From: Paraburkholderia sp. Tr-20389
Lineage (GTDB): Bacteria; Pseudomonadota; Gammaproteobacteria; Burkholderiales; Burkholderiaceae
Assembly: GCF_017104565.1 (NCBI RefSeq)
Contig: NZ_JAAGPD010000025.1
Location: 62,001-126,000, forward strand
Reading direction: 5' to 3'
Length of the DNA stretch: 64,000 nucleotides
Under the pieces are notes generated by a model. The model worked only from the letters and a program-made list of their open reading frames with translations, ran no database searches and was not told where the DNA came from. The position numbers and the translations under genes are program-made. Below, piece by piece: positions 50,412 through 58,942 of the stretch (the first letter of the stretch is position 1; every line of letters starts with the position of its first letter).

Positions 50412-51197
50412 ATGTCCGATACGACTACGCAACATGCCGGCTACAGCAGTGAAGAATGGACGACGCGCTGCGAGCTGGCCGCACTGTATCGGCTCGTCGC
50501 CCATTTCCGCATGACGGACCTGATCGACACTCACATCACCGCGCGCATGGCCGGTCCCGATCATCACTTTCTGATTAACCGCTACGGCGTGCTCTTTCAC
50601 GAGATGCGCGCGTCGGATCTGGTGAAGATCGATCGTGACGGGCGCGTCGTCGAAGCAGCGGACAAGGTCGCCGCCGATCCGAAGCGTTTCCGCGTGAATG
50701 CAGCGGGCTTCACGATTCATTCGGCTGTGCATATGGCGCGGCCCGACATGCGCTTCGTGATTCACACTCATACGTCGGCGGGTTCGGCCGTGTCGGCGCA
50801 AAAGCAGGGTTTGCTGCCCATCAGCCAGCACGCGCTGAAGTTTTACGGCGCGCTCGCGTATCACGACTACGAAGGCATTGCGCTCGATCTCGGCGAACGT
50901 GAACGGCTCGTGGCCGATCTGGGCGGACACAACGCGATGATTCTGCGCAATCACGGGCTGCTGGCAGGCGGCAAGTCGGCGGCAACTGCGTTTCAGGAAA
51001 TCTACTTTCTCGAGCGCGCATGCCAGATCCAGGTCGATGCACTCGCAGGCAATGCGGAGTTGACGCTGCCGCCCGAGCATGTACGCAAGCTGACTGCGAG
51101 CCAGTTCGCACGCGACGACGAAGAAGGCATCGCGGAACTCGCATGGGAATCGGCTTTGCGTCTGATCGACGATTCCGCTTCCGATTACCGCAGTTGA
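50412..51197 (+). CDS. Class II aldolase/adducin-family protein
   Basis: The 261-residue protein has the metal-binding pattern of the class II aldolase family: HTHTSAG (His118, His120) and RNHGLLAGG (His181), with LYRLVAHFRMTDLIDTHITAR at the N terminus. Family members cleave or epimerise sugar phosphates such as fuculose-phosphate, or decarboxylate related acids. The ATG at 50412 follows CACGGAGA. Its location next to pca genes gives no direct clue to the substrate. The family also contains non-catalytic adducin-like proteins, but the His ligands here suggest an enzyme. Confidence 0.85.
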   Translation: MSDTTTQHAGYSSEEWTTRCELAALYRLVAHFRMTDLIDTHITARMAGPDHHFLINRYGVLFHEMRASDLVKIDRDGRVVEAADKVAADPKRFRVNAAGFTIHSAVHMARPDMRFVIHTHTSAGSAVSAQKQGLLPISQHALKFYGALAYHDYEGIALDLGERERLVADLGGHNAMILRNHGLLAGGKSAATAFQEIYFLERACQIQVDALAGNAELTLPPEHVRKLTASQFARDDEEGIAELAWESALRLIDDSASDYRS

Positions 51198-51226
51198 TCC
51201 GAACGCGGTGCGCAAAAGCCGGGACG

Positions 51227-51250
51227 AAAAAAAGCCCGCTCGAAGCGGGC
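51227..51250 (-). terminator. Terminator downstream of pcaG
   Basis: GCCCGCT / AGCGGGC with loop CGA is followed by a T-run on the minus strand (A-run at 51227-51233). It lies 123 bp after the pcaG stop codon and separates that gene from the convergent aldolase gene. Confidence 0.7.
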
Positions 51251-51372
51251 ATCCAAATACTGCTCGGAGTTTCGTTGCGCGATTTGACTCGCGCACCGCA
51301 TCCTAACGCGCATTTGTGAACCGACGATGAACTTTGCATCAATGCATGCGAAGTTCATCGCCGTGCGACACA

Positions 51373-51963
51373 TCACAGGTCGAAGAACACCGTTTCGTTC
51401 GGGCCTTGCATGTGAATGTCGAAACGATAGACGGCGTTGCCGGCACTCGATTCGCGCCTGGCGACCAGCGTGGCGCGGCGCTCGGCGGGCACGCTCGCGA
51501 GCACGGGGTCCTTCTCGTTCGCGGCGGCTTCGTCGTCGAAGTAGACGCGCGTGAAGGTGTGCAGCAGCATGCCGCGCATCGTCACGATCACGTTCAGGTG
51601 AGGCGCTTCGTCGGGCGATGCACGGCCCGGCTTCACCGTTTCGATGATGAAGCGTTTCTGCGGGTCCGTGCCCGTGCCGAAGCGTGCAAAGCCGCGAAAG
51701 CCCGTCTTCGCCACTTCTTCGCGCGACGCCGGATAGCGGCCTTCGCTGTCCACCTGCTGCACTTCGATCATCGCGTCGCCGATCACGGCGCCGTCGCCGT
51801 CGAACACCTGGCCGAGCACGGTGATGTGCTCGCCGGCTGCCTCACGATCCGCGATAACGCCCGAGAACAGGCTCTTCAGATCGAAGTTGTATTGCTGGGG
51901 GCACAGGCCATACGCGAAGTACGGTCCAACCGTTTGCGAAGGGGTTTGCTTAAGCGTCGTCAT
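51373..51963 (-). CDS. pcaG: Protocatechuate 3,4-dioxygenase alpha subunit
   Basis: The 196-residue subunit matches PcaG: the N-terminal LKQTPSQTVGPYFAYGL, then ITVLGQVFDGDGAVIGDAMIEVQQVD, then PHLNVIVTMRGMLLHTFTRVYF near the middle. The alpha subunit has no iron but forms the (alpha-beta) protomer with PcaH. The enzyme opens protocatechuate between C3 and C4 to beta-carboxy-cis,cis-muconate in the beta-ketoadipate pathway. It follows pcaH with 2 bp between stop and start, so the two are strictly coupled. Confidence 0.95.
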   Translation of the reverse strand: MTTLKQTPSQTVGPYFAYGLCPQQYNFDLKSLFSGVIADREAAGEHITVLGQVFDGDGAVIGDAMIEVQQVDSEGRYPASREEVAKTGFRGFARFGTGTDPQKRFIIETVKPGRASPDEAPHLNVIVTMRGMLLHTFTRVYFDDEAAANEKDPVLASVPAERRATLVARRESSAGNAVYRFDIHMQGPNETVFFDL

Positions 51964-51965
51964 GA

Positions 51966-52670
51966 TTAGCGCTCCATCGGGGTTTCGTTCGGACCGCGCA
52001 GCACGATGTCGAATTCGTAGCCGAGCGCGTAGTTCTCTTCCGTCACGTCGAGCGTGAAGCGCGAAATCAGACGGTCACGTGCGCCTTCAGGGGTGCCCTG
52101 GAAGATCGGGTCGTACTGGAGCAGCGGATCGCCGGGGAAGTACATCTGCGTGACGAGACGCGAGCCGAAATAGTCGCCGAACAGCGAGAAGTGGATGTGA
52201 TTCGGGCGCCATGCGTTCGGATGATTGCCCCACGGATACGCGCCGGGCTTGATCGTCATGAAGCGGTAGCGGCCGTCGTTGTCGGTCAGGCAGCGGCCTG
52301 CGCCGAGGAAGTTAGGATCGAGCGGCGCGTCGTGCTGGTCGTTCTTGTGCACGTAGCGGCCCGCGGCGTTCGCCTGCCACACTTCCACCAGCGTGTTGCG
52401 CACCGGGCGGCCGCCTTCGTCGAGCACGCGGCCCGTGACGATGATGCGCTCGCCGAGCGGCTCGCCGTTCTTCACGGCATTGCGCGTCAGGTCGTTGTCG
52501 AGCGCGCCGAGATCTTCCGCGCCGTAGACGGGCACACGCTGGTCGCGCAGGCGCTCTTTCAGCGGGATCAGCGGACGCGTCGGGCCGCGCTTGACGGACG
52601 ATCCATACGGCGCATGCACGTAGGCGGGATGGGAGGGGAAGTCACGCGGACTCAGAATGGAATCGTCCAT
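51966..52670 (-). CDS. pcaH: Protocatechuate 3,4-dioxygenase beta subunit
   Basis: The 234-residue subunit has the iron-ligand region of intradiol dioxygenases: Tyr in AAGRYVHKN, and GRYRFMTIKPGAYPWGN followed by RPNHIHFSLFG with the two His ligands. It is the catalytic subunit holding the non-haem Fe(III). The start MDDSILSPRDFP at 52670 is typical and is preceded by AGGAGACATCTG. It is the first gene of pcaHG and is divergent from the LysR gene pcaQ across 108 bp. Other pca genes (pcaI, J, F, B, D, C) are not in this window. Confidence 0.95.
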   Translation of the reverse strand: MDDSILSPRDFPSHPAYVHAPYGSSVKRGPTRPLIPLKERLRDQRVPVYGAEDLGALDNDLTRNAVKNGEPLGERIIVTGRVLDEGGRPVRNTLVEVWQANAAGRYVHKNDQHDAPLDPNFLGAGRCLTDNDGRYRFMTIKPGAYPWGNHPNAWRPNHIHFSLFGDYFGSRLVTQMYFPGDPLLQYDPIFQGTPEGARDRLISRFTLDVTEENYALGYEFDIVLRGPNETPMER

Positions 52671-52765
52671 CAGATGTCTCCTTGGGGATTCGTTTATGGG
52701 TAGTGGATGACGTGACTTTATAGAAGCGAAGAAGTTATGCAAAATGACGTTTTTTCGTATCTCGT

Positions 52766-52780
52766 ATAACGATCCGTTAT
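52766..52780. promoter_or_regulatory. PcaQ-type operator overlapping the pcaQ start
   Basis: ATAACG-ATC-CGTTAT is a perfect 6-bp inverted repeat with 3 bp between. It resembles the ATAAC-N4-6-GTTAT pattern reported for PcaQ sites, and it overlaps the pcaQ start codon, which would fit autorepression. A second half-site GTTATGCAA lies near 52731. Confidence 0.6.
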
Positions 52781-53888
52781 GCAACGCAGCCTCGCGGACA
52801 GCCGCGTCAAATTCCGGCATCTCCAGTGCTTTCTGGCCGTCGCGCAGTTCGGCGGCGTGCAGAAGGCCGCGGAGAGCCTGTCGATCACGCAGCCTGCCGT
52901 TTCGAAGACGGTCGCCGAACTCGAAGAGATTCTCGGCGTGCGCCTGTTCGAGCGCGGCCGGCATGGCGCGGTGCCGACGCGCGAAGGACAGCTCTTCATG
53001 CCGCACGCGAGCGCCTGCGTGAGCGCGCTGCGCCAGGGGGTCGACCTGCTCGCACGGGTGGAGGGCGAGGCGGCCGCGACGCTCGATATCGGCGTGCTGC
53101 CGACCGTCGCCACCTCGCTCGTGCCGCCCGCGATGCGGCTCTTCGGCGAGCAGTGGCCCAACGCGATCGTGCGGCTCAAGACGGGTTCGAATACCGAGTT
53201 GCTGGAGCGCCTGAAAGCGGGCTCGATCGAATTCGCCGTCGGCCGGCTGGCCGATCCCGAGCGGATGGTCGGTCTCACGTTCGAGCAACTGTATAGCGCG
53301 CCGCTGATCGCCGTCGTGCGTACCGGGCATCCGCTGGCGTCGGGCGGGGCGTCGCCGGCCACGCAGTTGCTCGAGTTTCCCGTTGTCGTGCCGCCCTATG
53401 GCACGCTGATCCGGCAGTCGGCGGAAAGTCTGCTGCGCGCGTGGGCCGTGCCGCCGTTGTCGTCGTTCGTCGAGGTGCTGTCGGTGTCGGTCGGTCGGGC
53501 GCTCGCGCTTGAAAACGATGCGGTGTGGTTCGTGCCGCGCAGTGCGATCGAATACGAACTGGCGCATGGTTTGCTGACTCCTTTGCCGTTGCCCGTCGCG
53601 GGCACAGAGGAACCCGTCGGCCTGATCCTGCGTTCGGACACGCAGCCTACGCCCGTCGGCCGCGCGCTGATCGATGCGGTGCGCAAGGTCGCGCGTGAGC
53701 GCCTCGCGCGCCACGTGCAGGCGCGCGGCGAAGAAGGGCAGCGGGCGCAGGGGAAAACGGCGAAGAGCCGCGCGAAGCGTGACGCCGCAAGAGACACGCC
53801 ACGCGATGCGAGCGGCGCAAACGATACAGGCGCCAAGCCGTTAGCCGGCAAAGCTGCGGGCGCGTCCCGCCGGAAAATGCATCTTTGA
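52779..53888 (+). CDS. pcaQ: LysR-family regulator PcaQ
   Basis: The 369-residue protein matches PcaQ, the activator of pcaHG-type genes. The helix-turn-helix is at 10-60 (VKFRHLQCFLAVAQFGGVQKAA, SITQPAVSKTVAELEEILGV), followed by the effector domain. It is longer than typical LysR proteins (~300-310): the last ~55 residues are Lys, Arg and Ala-rich and low complexity. In rhizobia the inducer is beta-carboxy-cis,cis-muconate. It is divergent from pcaHG and its start codon overlaps the operator candidate. Confidence 0.9.
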   Translation: MQRSLADSRVKFRHLQCFLAVAQFGGVQKAAESLSITQPAVSKTVAELEEILGVRLFERGRHGAVPTREGQLFMPHASACVSALRQGVDLLARVEGEAAATLDIGVLPTVATSLVPPAMRLFGEQWPNAIVRLKTGSNTELLERLKAGSIEFAVGRLADPERMVGLTFEQLYSAPLIAVVRTGHPLASGGASPATQLLEFPVVVPPYGTLIRQSAESLLRAWAVPPLSSFVEVLSVSVGRALALENDAVWFVPRSAIEYELAHGLLTPLPLPVAGTEEPVGLILRSDTQPTPVGRALIDAVRKVARERLARHVQARGEEGQRAQGKTAKSRAKRDAARDTPRDASGANDTGAKPLAGKAAGASRRKMHL

Positions 53889-53991
53889 ACCGAATGGTAC
53901 AAAATTGAGGTTGCACGAGGGGCGCCGCGCGGTGTAAAACACGGTGCGCAGCGCCCGATCTGTTTGTCTGCCGAGTTGAAATAGCACGATC

Positions 53992-55131
53992 ATGGAGATG
54001 CACATGCCCAGCGACCTGCCCACCCCCACCGACGCGCTCAAGGCCGTCGCGGACCCGGAGCACAATCCGCTCGGCACGGCCGGCATCGAGTTCGTCGAAT
54101 TCGCGGCGCGCCACCCGCAGACGCTCGCCGATACGTTCGTGAAGCTCGGCTTCAAGCCGATCGCGCGTCATATCAGCAAGGACGTGACGCTGTTCCGCCA
54201 GGCCGACATGAATTTCCTGCTCAATGCCGAGCCGGATTCGTTCGCCGAGCGTTACGCGGAAGAATATGGCGTCGGCATCTGCGCGATCGGCATTCGCGTC
54301 GCCGATGCGCAGCGCGCTTATGACCGCGCTACCGAACTCGGCGCGTGGTCGTTCGAAGGCGAGCGCCTCGGCAAGGGCGAACTGATGATCCCCGCCATTC
54401 AGGGCATCGGCGATTCGCACATCTATTTCATCGACCGCTGGCGCGGGCGCGGCGGCCAGAAGGGCGGCCTCGGCGACATTTCGATCTTCGACATCGATTT
54501 TCGTCCGATCGAAGTCAGCACCGCGCAAGCCGATCTGAGCCACGCGGGTACGGGTCTCGTCGCCGTCGATCACCTCACGCAAACGGTCGGCGCGGGCCGC
54601 ATGCAGGAGTGGATCGACTTCTATCGCGAACTGCTCAATTTCCGCGAGATTCACGAACTGCACGCGAACTGGCATGTGTCGGCGGAATCGCGCGTGATGG
54701 TGTCGCCGTGCGGCGCGATCCGCATTCCGCTGTATGAAGAGGGTACGCGCCGCACGAGCCTGATGCACGAGTATCTGCCCGATCATCCGGGCGAGGGCGT
54801 GCAGCATATCGCGCTCGCCACCGACGACATTTTCGCGTGCACCGATCAGCTGCTTGCCAATGGCATCGAACTGGTCGAGCCGCCGCCCGCGTACTACGAG
54901 CAGATCGACGCGCGTTTGCCCGGACATGGGCTCGATATCGAGCGCCTGAAGCGCGGCCGGATTCTCGTCGACGGCGAGATCGGCGCGGACGGCGTGCCGC
55001 TGCTGTTCTTCCAGACGTTCGTGAGGCGCCGCGAAGGGGACATCTTCTTCGAGATCGTGCAGCGCAAGGGCCATCACGGTTTCGGCGAGGGCAATCTCAG
55101 CGCGCTGGCGCAGGCGCGCTCGACCGCATAG
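53992..55131 (+). CDS. 4-hydroxyphenylpyruvate dioxygenase-like enzyme, altered pocket
   Basis: The 379-residue protein has the HPPD fold: two VOC domains, with iron ligands His194 (VDHLTQ), His272 (VQHIALA) and Glu354 (IFFEIVQRKG). Typical bacterial HPPDs have RIPINEEG and QIQEYL, where Asn and Gln contact the substrate; here those positions are Tyr248 (RIPLYEEG) and Leu257 (SLMHEYL). Gln271 and Gln341 are kept. So the reaction may not be homogentisate formation from tyrosine; another 2-oxo acid is possible. It lies 103 bp after pcaQ on the same strand. Start at 53992 or 54004 (MPSDLP). The product of its pathway is not evident. Confidence 0.8.
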   Translation: MEMHMPSDLPTPTDALKAVADPEHNPLGTAGIEFVEFAARHPQTLADTFVKLGFKPIARHISKDVTLFRQADMNFLLNAEPDSFAERYAEEYGVGICAIGIRVADAQRAYDRATELGAWSFEGERLGKGELMIPAIQGIGDSHIYFIDRWRGRGGQKGGLGDISIFDIDFRPIEVSTAQADLSHAGTGLVAVDHLTQTVGAGRMQEWIDFYRELLNFREIHELHANWHVSAESRVMVSPCGAIRIPLYEEGTRRTSLMHEYLPDHPGEGVQHIALATDDIFACTDQLLANGIELVEPPPAYYEQIDARLPGHGLDIERLKRGRILVDGEIGADGVPLLFFQTFVRRREGDIFFEIVQRKGHHGFGEGNLSALAQARSTA

Positions 55132-55133
55132 TA

Positions 55134-55159
55134 AAAAAGGCCTGAATTCAGGCCTTTTT
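55134..55159. terminator. Bidirectional terminator, 26-bp perfect palindrome
   Basis: AAAAAGGCCTGAA / TTCAGGCCTTTTT forms a perfect palindrome with A- and T-runs at both ends, between the convergent dioxygenase and XRE-cupin genes. It can terminate both. Confidence 0.9.
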
Positions 55160-55168
55160 CTTCGACGC

Positions 55169-55798
55169 TTATTTTTTCGATGTATTCCCGCCGCCCGCAT
55201 GCGGCAGATCGGCATTCGTCGCCATCCACAGGACTTCCGCATCTTCTTCGCTCGTCGAGACGGCGGCATGCCCCGTGCGGCTGTCGAAGTAGAGGCTGTC
55301 GCCCGCGTTCAGATGCGTCGGCGCATACAGCTCCGAATACAGGCACACGCTGCCGCTGATCACATACAGAAACTCCTCGCCTTCGTGGCGGCCCCAGTCG
55401 TCGAACGCGTCGAGCGTGTGCGCCGTGATGCGGATGCGGAACGGCAGCATCGCCTTGTGCGCGAGGTCCGTCGCCAGCAGTTCCATCTGGTAGCCGCGAT
55501 ACGCGTGACGCTGGCCCGCGTCCTTGCGCGTGAGCGCGCGCCGGCCGCTCGCGTTGAGCTTCGGCGTTGAGCCGAACAGTTCGCCCAGATCGATCTTCAA
55601 GCCCACGACGATTTTTTGCAGCACGTCGAAGGTCGGCGACATCAGGCCGTTTTCGACTTTCGACAGCGTCGAGCGCGACACACCGCACAAACGGCTGGCC
55701 GTTTCGAGCGTGAGATCGTGGGCGAGCCGCGCGGCGCGCACGCGCCGGCCGAGGTCCGACGTTGAGGATTCGGGCGACTTGGTGAGCGAGGTATCCAT
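55169..55798 (-). CDS. XRE-family regulator with C-terminal cupin
   Basis: The 209-residue protein has an N-terminal helix-turn-helix (residues 16-70; LTLETASRLCGVSRSTLSKVENG) and a C-terminal cupin (EEFLYVISGSVCLYSE and LNAGDSLYFDSRTGHA, residues 135-180) that would bind a small ligand. This XRE-cupin class regulates catabolism of amines, polyamines and amino acids. It is divergent from the ALDH7 gene, so it most likely controls that gene, the FAD oxidase and itself. A TTTCCGATC-type motif is repeated in the shared promoter region. Confidence 0.9.
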   Translation of the reverse strand: MDTSLTKSPESSTSDLGRRVRAARLAHDLTLETASRLCGVSRSTLSKVENGLMSPTFDVLQKIVVGLKIDLGELFGSTPKLNASGRRALTRKDAGQRHAYRGYQMELLATDLAHKAMLPFRIRITAHTLDAFDDWGRHEGEEFLYVISGSVCLYSELYAPTHLNAGDSLYFDSRTGHAAVSTSEEDAEVLWMATNADLPHAGGGNTSKK

Positions 55799-56131
55799 GC
55801 GTTTGAATGACTGTGCGGCGTGAGGCCGGCGTAGTGCTTCGAGTGTTTCCGATCATAACATCCGGTGCGTCGCAGACCGCCGCACAGGCGGTGTCCGACG
55901 CAATCTCAGCCGGTTTTTTCCGATCTGAAACGAACCCGGAGAGTGTGCACGATGCTGCATTGCGATGGGAAGATTTCCCGCGAAAAATCGGGAAAACCCT
56001 CATTTAAAAGCGTTTATCGAGCGTTGCCGGATCGCGCAAATTCATGTCGCGGCGCCGCTTGTCGCCATAAATCGCGGCGTGTATAGTTTCCGCACTTACT
56101 TTTGTTTCGTATCGGAAATAAGGGAATCAAG
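55799..56131. other. Divergent control region between XRE-cupin and ALDH7 genes
   Basis: These 333 bp have no gene; they carry the repeated TTTCCGATC motifs and an inverted repeat described separately, plus promoters for both divergent genes. Confidence 0.6.
55846..55995. promoter_or_regulatory. Repeated TTTCCGATC motifs and inverted repeat, probable XRE-cupin operators
   Basis: TTTCCGATC is found at 55846-55854 and 55917-55925. A perfect 7-bp inverted repeat TTTCCCG / CGGGAAA (arms 55974-55980 and 55989-55995, 8-bp spacer) follows. All lie in the divergent gap, which suggests operator sites. Confidence 0.5.
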
Positions 56132-57631
56132 ATGAACGCATCGAGCATTCTTGCCGACCTCGGCATTGCAGACGCAGCGCAAGCGGGCGACATCGCTGTG
56201 CATTCGCCCATCACGGGCGAACTCATCGGCCGCGTGGCCAGCCAGACGGCGTCGGACGTCGACACGGTACTGGCGAACGCGAAACAGGCATTCGAGCAAT
56301 GGCGCAACGTGCCCGCGCCGCGCCGCGGCGAACTCGTGCGCCTGCTCGGCCAGCGTCTGCGCGAGAAGAAGCAGGCGCTCGGCAGCATCATCACGCTGGA
56401 GACGGGCAAGATCCTGCAGGAAGGCCTTGGCGAAGTGCAGGAAATGATCGACATCTGCGATTTCGCGGTCGGTCTGTCGCGCCAGTTGTACGGCCTCACC
56501 ATCGCCTCGGAGCGACCCGGCCACCGGATGGCCGAATCGTGGCATCCGATGGGCACCTGCGTCGTGATTTCGGCGTTCAATTTCCCAGCGGCCGTGTGGT
56601 CGTGGAATGCGGCGCTCGCGCTCGTGTGCGGCAACGCCGTGGTGTGGAAGCCGTCGGAGAAGACGCCGCTGACGGCGCTCGCGGTCAACCAGATTCTCAA
56701 CGAAGCGCTGGCGGAATTCGGCGATGCCCCTGCTGGCCTGACGGCTGTCGTCAACGGCGGACGCGATGTCGGCGCGAAGCTCGTTGCGGACCCGCGCGCG
56801 TCGATCGTCAGCGCGACGGGCAGCACGGAAATGGGCCGCACGGTCGGCGTCGAAGTGGCGAAGCGCTTCGGCCGCTCGCTGCTCGAACTCGGCGGCAACA
56901 ATGCGGGCATCGTCACGCAGACGGCCGACAGCGAACTCGCGCTGCGCGGCATCCTGTTTTCGGCGGTCGGTACGGCGGGCCAGCGCTGCACGTCGTTGCG
57001 CCGTCTGTTCGTGCATGAAAGCGTGTACGAGCAGACCGTCGAGCGCCTGAAGCAGCTCTATGCGAAGGTGCCGATCGGCAATCCGCTCGAAAAGGGCACC
57101 CTGATGGGACCGCTGATCGACAAGCAGTCGTTCGCGCGCATGCAGGAAGCGCTGCAACAGGCAACGGCCGAGGGCGGCAAGGTGACGGGCGGCGAACGCG
57201 TCGAAGTGAAGGGCTACGAGAACGGCTATTACGTGCGCCCGGCGCTCGTCGAAATGCCGTCGCAAACGTCCGTCGTTCTGAAAGAGACGTTCGCGCCGAT
57301 TCTCTATGTGCTGCGCTACAAGGACTTCGACGATGCCATCGCCGCGAACAACGCAGCGCATCACGGCCTGTCGTCGTGCGTGTTCACGACCGACCTGCGC
57401 GAAGCCGAGCGTTTCACATCGGACTCGGGCAGCGATTGCGGCATCGCGAACGTGAACATCGGGCCGAGCGGCGCGGAAATCGGCGGCGCGTTCGGTGGCG
57501 AGAAGGAAACGGGCGGCGGCCGCGAATCCGGCTCGGATGCGTGGAAAGCGTACATGCGCCGCGCGACGAATACCGTCAACTATTCGTCCGCGTTGCCGCT
57601 CGCACAGGGCATCGACTTCAATCTCGGCTGA
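56132..57631 (+). CDS. ALDH7-family aldehyde dehydrogenase (piperidine-6-carboxylate dehydrogenase-like)
   Basis: The 499-residue dehydrogenase has catalytic Glu252 (LLELGGNN) and Cys286 (TAGQRCTSL). The C-terminal signature GAEIGGAFGGEKETGGGRES is typical of ALDH7 (antiquitin/AmaB), which oxidises aminoadipic semialdehyde in equilibrium with piperidine-6-carboxylate to 2-aminoadipate in lysine catabolism. Asn149 (SAFNFP) is also seen. The ATG at 56132 is preceded by AAGGGAATCAAG. It is divergent from the XRE-cupin regulator and precedes an FAD oxidase gene, as amaB and amaA are neighbours in Pseudomonas. An alternative aldehyde substrate is possible. Confidence 0.9.
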   Translation: MNASSILADLGIADAAQAGDIAVHSPITGELIGRVASQTASDVDTVLANAKQAFEQWRNVPAPRRGELVRLLGQRLREKKQALGSIITLETGKILQEGLGEVQEMIDICDFAVGLSRQLYGLTIASERPGHRMAESWHPMGTCVVISAFNFPAAVWSWNAALALVCGNAVVWKPSEKTPLTALAVNQILNEALAEFGDAPAGLTAVVNGGRDVGAKLVADPRASIVSATGSTEMGRTVGVEVAKRFGRSLLELGGNNAGIVTQTADSELALRGILFSAVGTAGQRCTSLRRLFVHESVYEQTVERLKQLYAKVPIGNPLEKGTLMGPLIDKQSFARMQEALQQATAEGGKVTGGERVEVKGYENGYYVRPALVEMPSQTSVVLKETFAPILYVLRYKDFDDAIAANNAAHHGLSSCVFTTDLREAERFTSDSGSDCGIANVNIGPSGAEIGGAFGGEKETGGGRESGSDAWKAYMRRATNTVNYSSALPLAQGIDFNLG

Positions 57632-57756
57632 TGGTTCGGCGCGGCGCGTTCCGCCACTGTGTGCCGCGACGCCGCGCGTAGCCTTCGTTTCAATATCGCT
57701 TTTCAACCTGTCGCGGACCTGTGCGGTCCGCCGACCCGCTTCGTCTGGAGTGGCCT

Positions 57757-58929
57757 GTGAGTTCGAAAGTCGTCGTTGTCGGTGGAGGCGTGATCGGCAG
57801 TTCGATCGCGTATTTCTTGCGTCTGGCGGACCCGAGCGTCAGCGTCACGGTGATTGAACGCGATCCGACATATGCGCGCTCGTCGTCGGCGTTGTCGGCG
57901 GCGTCGATCCGTCAGCAGTTCTCCACGCCGTTGTCGATCCAGATGTCGCTGTATGGCATCGAGTTCTTGCGAACGATCGGCGAGCGTTTGCAGATCGAAG
58001 GCGCAAAGCCTTCCATCGATCTCCACGAAGGCGGCTATCTGTTCCTCGCGACGCCTTCCGGCGAAGCGACGCTGCGCGAGAATCACGCGCTGCAAAAGCA
58101 GCTCGGCGCGGACATCACGTTGCTCGACAACCCGGCATTGGCTGCGCGCTTCCCGTGGCTCAACACCGATGATCTGAGCGCGGGCGCGTTTGGAGAAACG
58201 GGCGAAGGCTGGTTCGACGGCTATGGACTGGTGCAGGCGTTGCGCAAGAAAGCGCAAGCGCTGGGCGCGCGCTATGTGGCCGACGATGTGACGGCGCTGC
58301 ATCGCGAAGGGCGGCGCGTCACGCATGTCGCGACCGCGAGCGGCGAGACTTTCGCGTGCGATGTCGTCGTGAACGCGGCGGGCGCGTGGGCGCGGCGGGT
58401 GGCGTCGATGGCGGGTATCGAATTGCCCGTGTATGCGCGGCGCCGTAGCATCTTCAACGTGAGTTCGCCGGCGAAGCTCGGGGCTTGTCCGCTGCTGATC
58501 GATCCGACGGGCGTGTATTTCCGCCCTGAGGGCACGTCGTTCATTTGCGGCACGTCGCCTTCGCCGGAGAATGATCCCGACGATCTCCCTCTCGACGAAG
58601 TCGATCACGCGCTATTCGACGACGTGATCTGGCCGACGCTCGCGCATCGCGTGCCGCAGTTCGAAGCGCTGCGTGTCGAGCATTGCTGGTCCGGCTATTA
58701 CGAGTACAACGTGCTGGATCAGAACGCGATCATTGGCTATCACCCGGATGTCGACAATTGCATTTTCGCCAATGGCTTCAGCGGCCACGGTTTGCAACAG
58801 GGACCCGCAACCGGACGCGGCGTCAGCGAACTGATTTTGCACGGGCGCTACGTGACGCTCGATCTTTCATCGCTCGGCTTTGCGCGCGTGCTGGAGAATC
58901 GGCCGATCGTCGAGAAGAACGTCGTGTGA
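57757..58929 (+). CDS. FAD-dependent amine oxidoreductase (DAO family)
   Basis: The 390-residue enzyme starts at a GTG with GGAG upstream, the first residues being the FAD motif KVVVVGGGVIGSSIAYFL (residues 4-21). The DAO pattern is completed by VIERDP and a C-terminal NGFSGHGLQQGPATG where FAD is held. It oxidises an amino acid or N-alkyl amino acid. Next to an ALDH7 gene, L-pipecolate oxidase (as AmaA) is the leading candidate, but the sequence also resembles FOXRED1/sarcosine-oxidase-like proteins. It lies 125 bp after the dehydrogenase gene in the same direction and probably shares its operon and regulator. Confidence 0.85.
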   Translation: MSSKVVVVGGGVIGSSIAYFLRLADPSVSVTVIERDPTYARSSSALSAASIRQQFSTPLSIQMSLYGIEFLRTIGERLQIEGAKPSIDLHEGGYLFLATPSGEATLRENHALQKQLGADITLLDNPALAARFPWLNTDDLSAGAFGETGEGWFDGYGLVQALRKKAQALGARYVADDVTALHREGRRVTHVATASGETFACDVVVNAAGAWARRVASMAGIELPVYARRRSIFNVSSPAKLGACPLLIDPTGVYFRPEGTSFICGTSPSPENDPDDLPLDEVDHALFDDVIWPTLAHRVPQFEALRVEHCWSGYYEYNVLDQNAIIGYHPDVDNCIFANGFSGHGLQQGPATGRGVSELILHGRYVTLDLSSLGFARVLENRPIVEKNVV

Positions 58930-58942
58930 AGCAAGCCGCGCG

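Noticed and set aside
53647-55269. 540-residue minus-strand frame opposite the dioxygenase
   Set aside because: Antisense frame with Arg-rich composition; the plus-strand dioxygenase has complete iron ligands.
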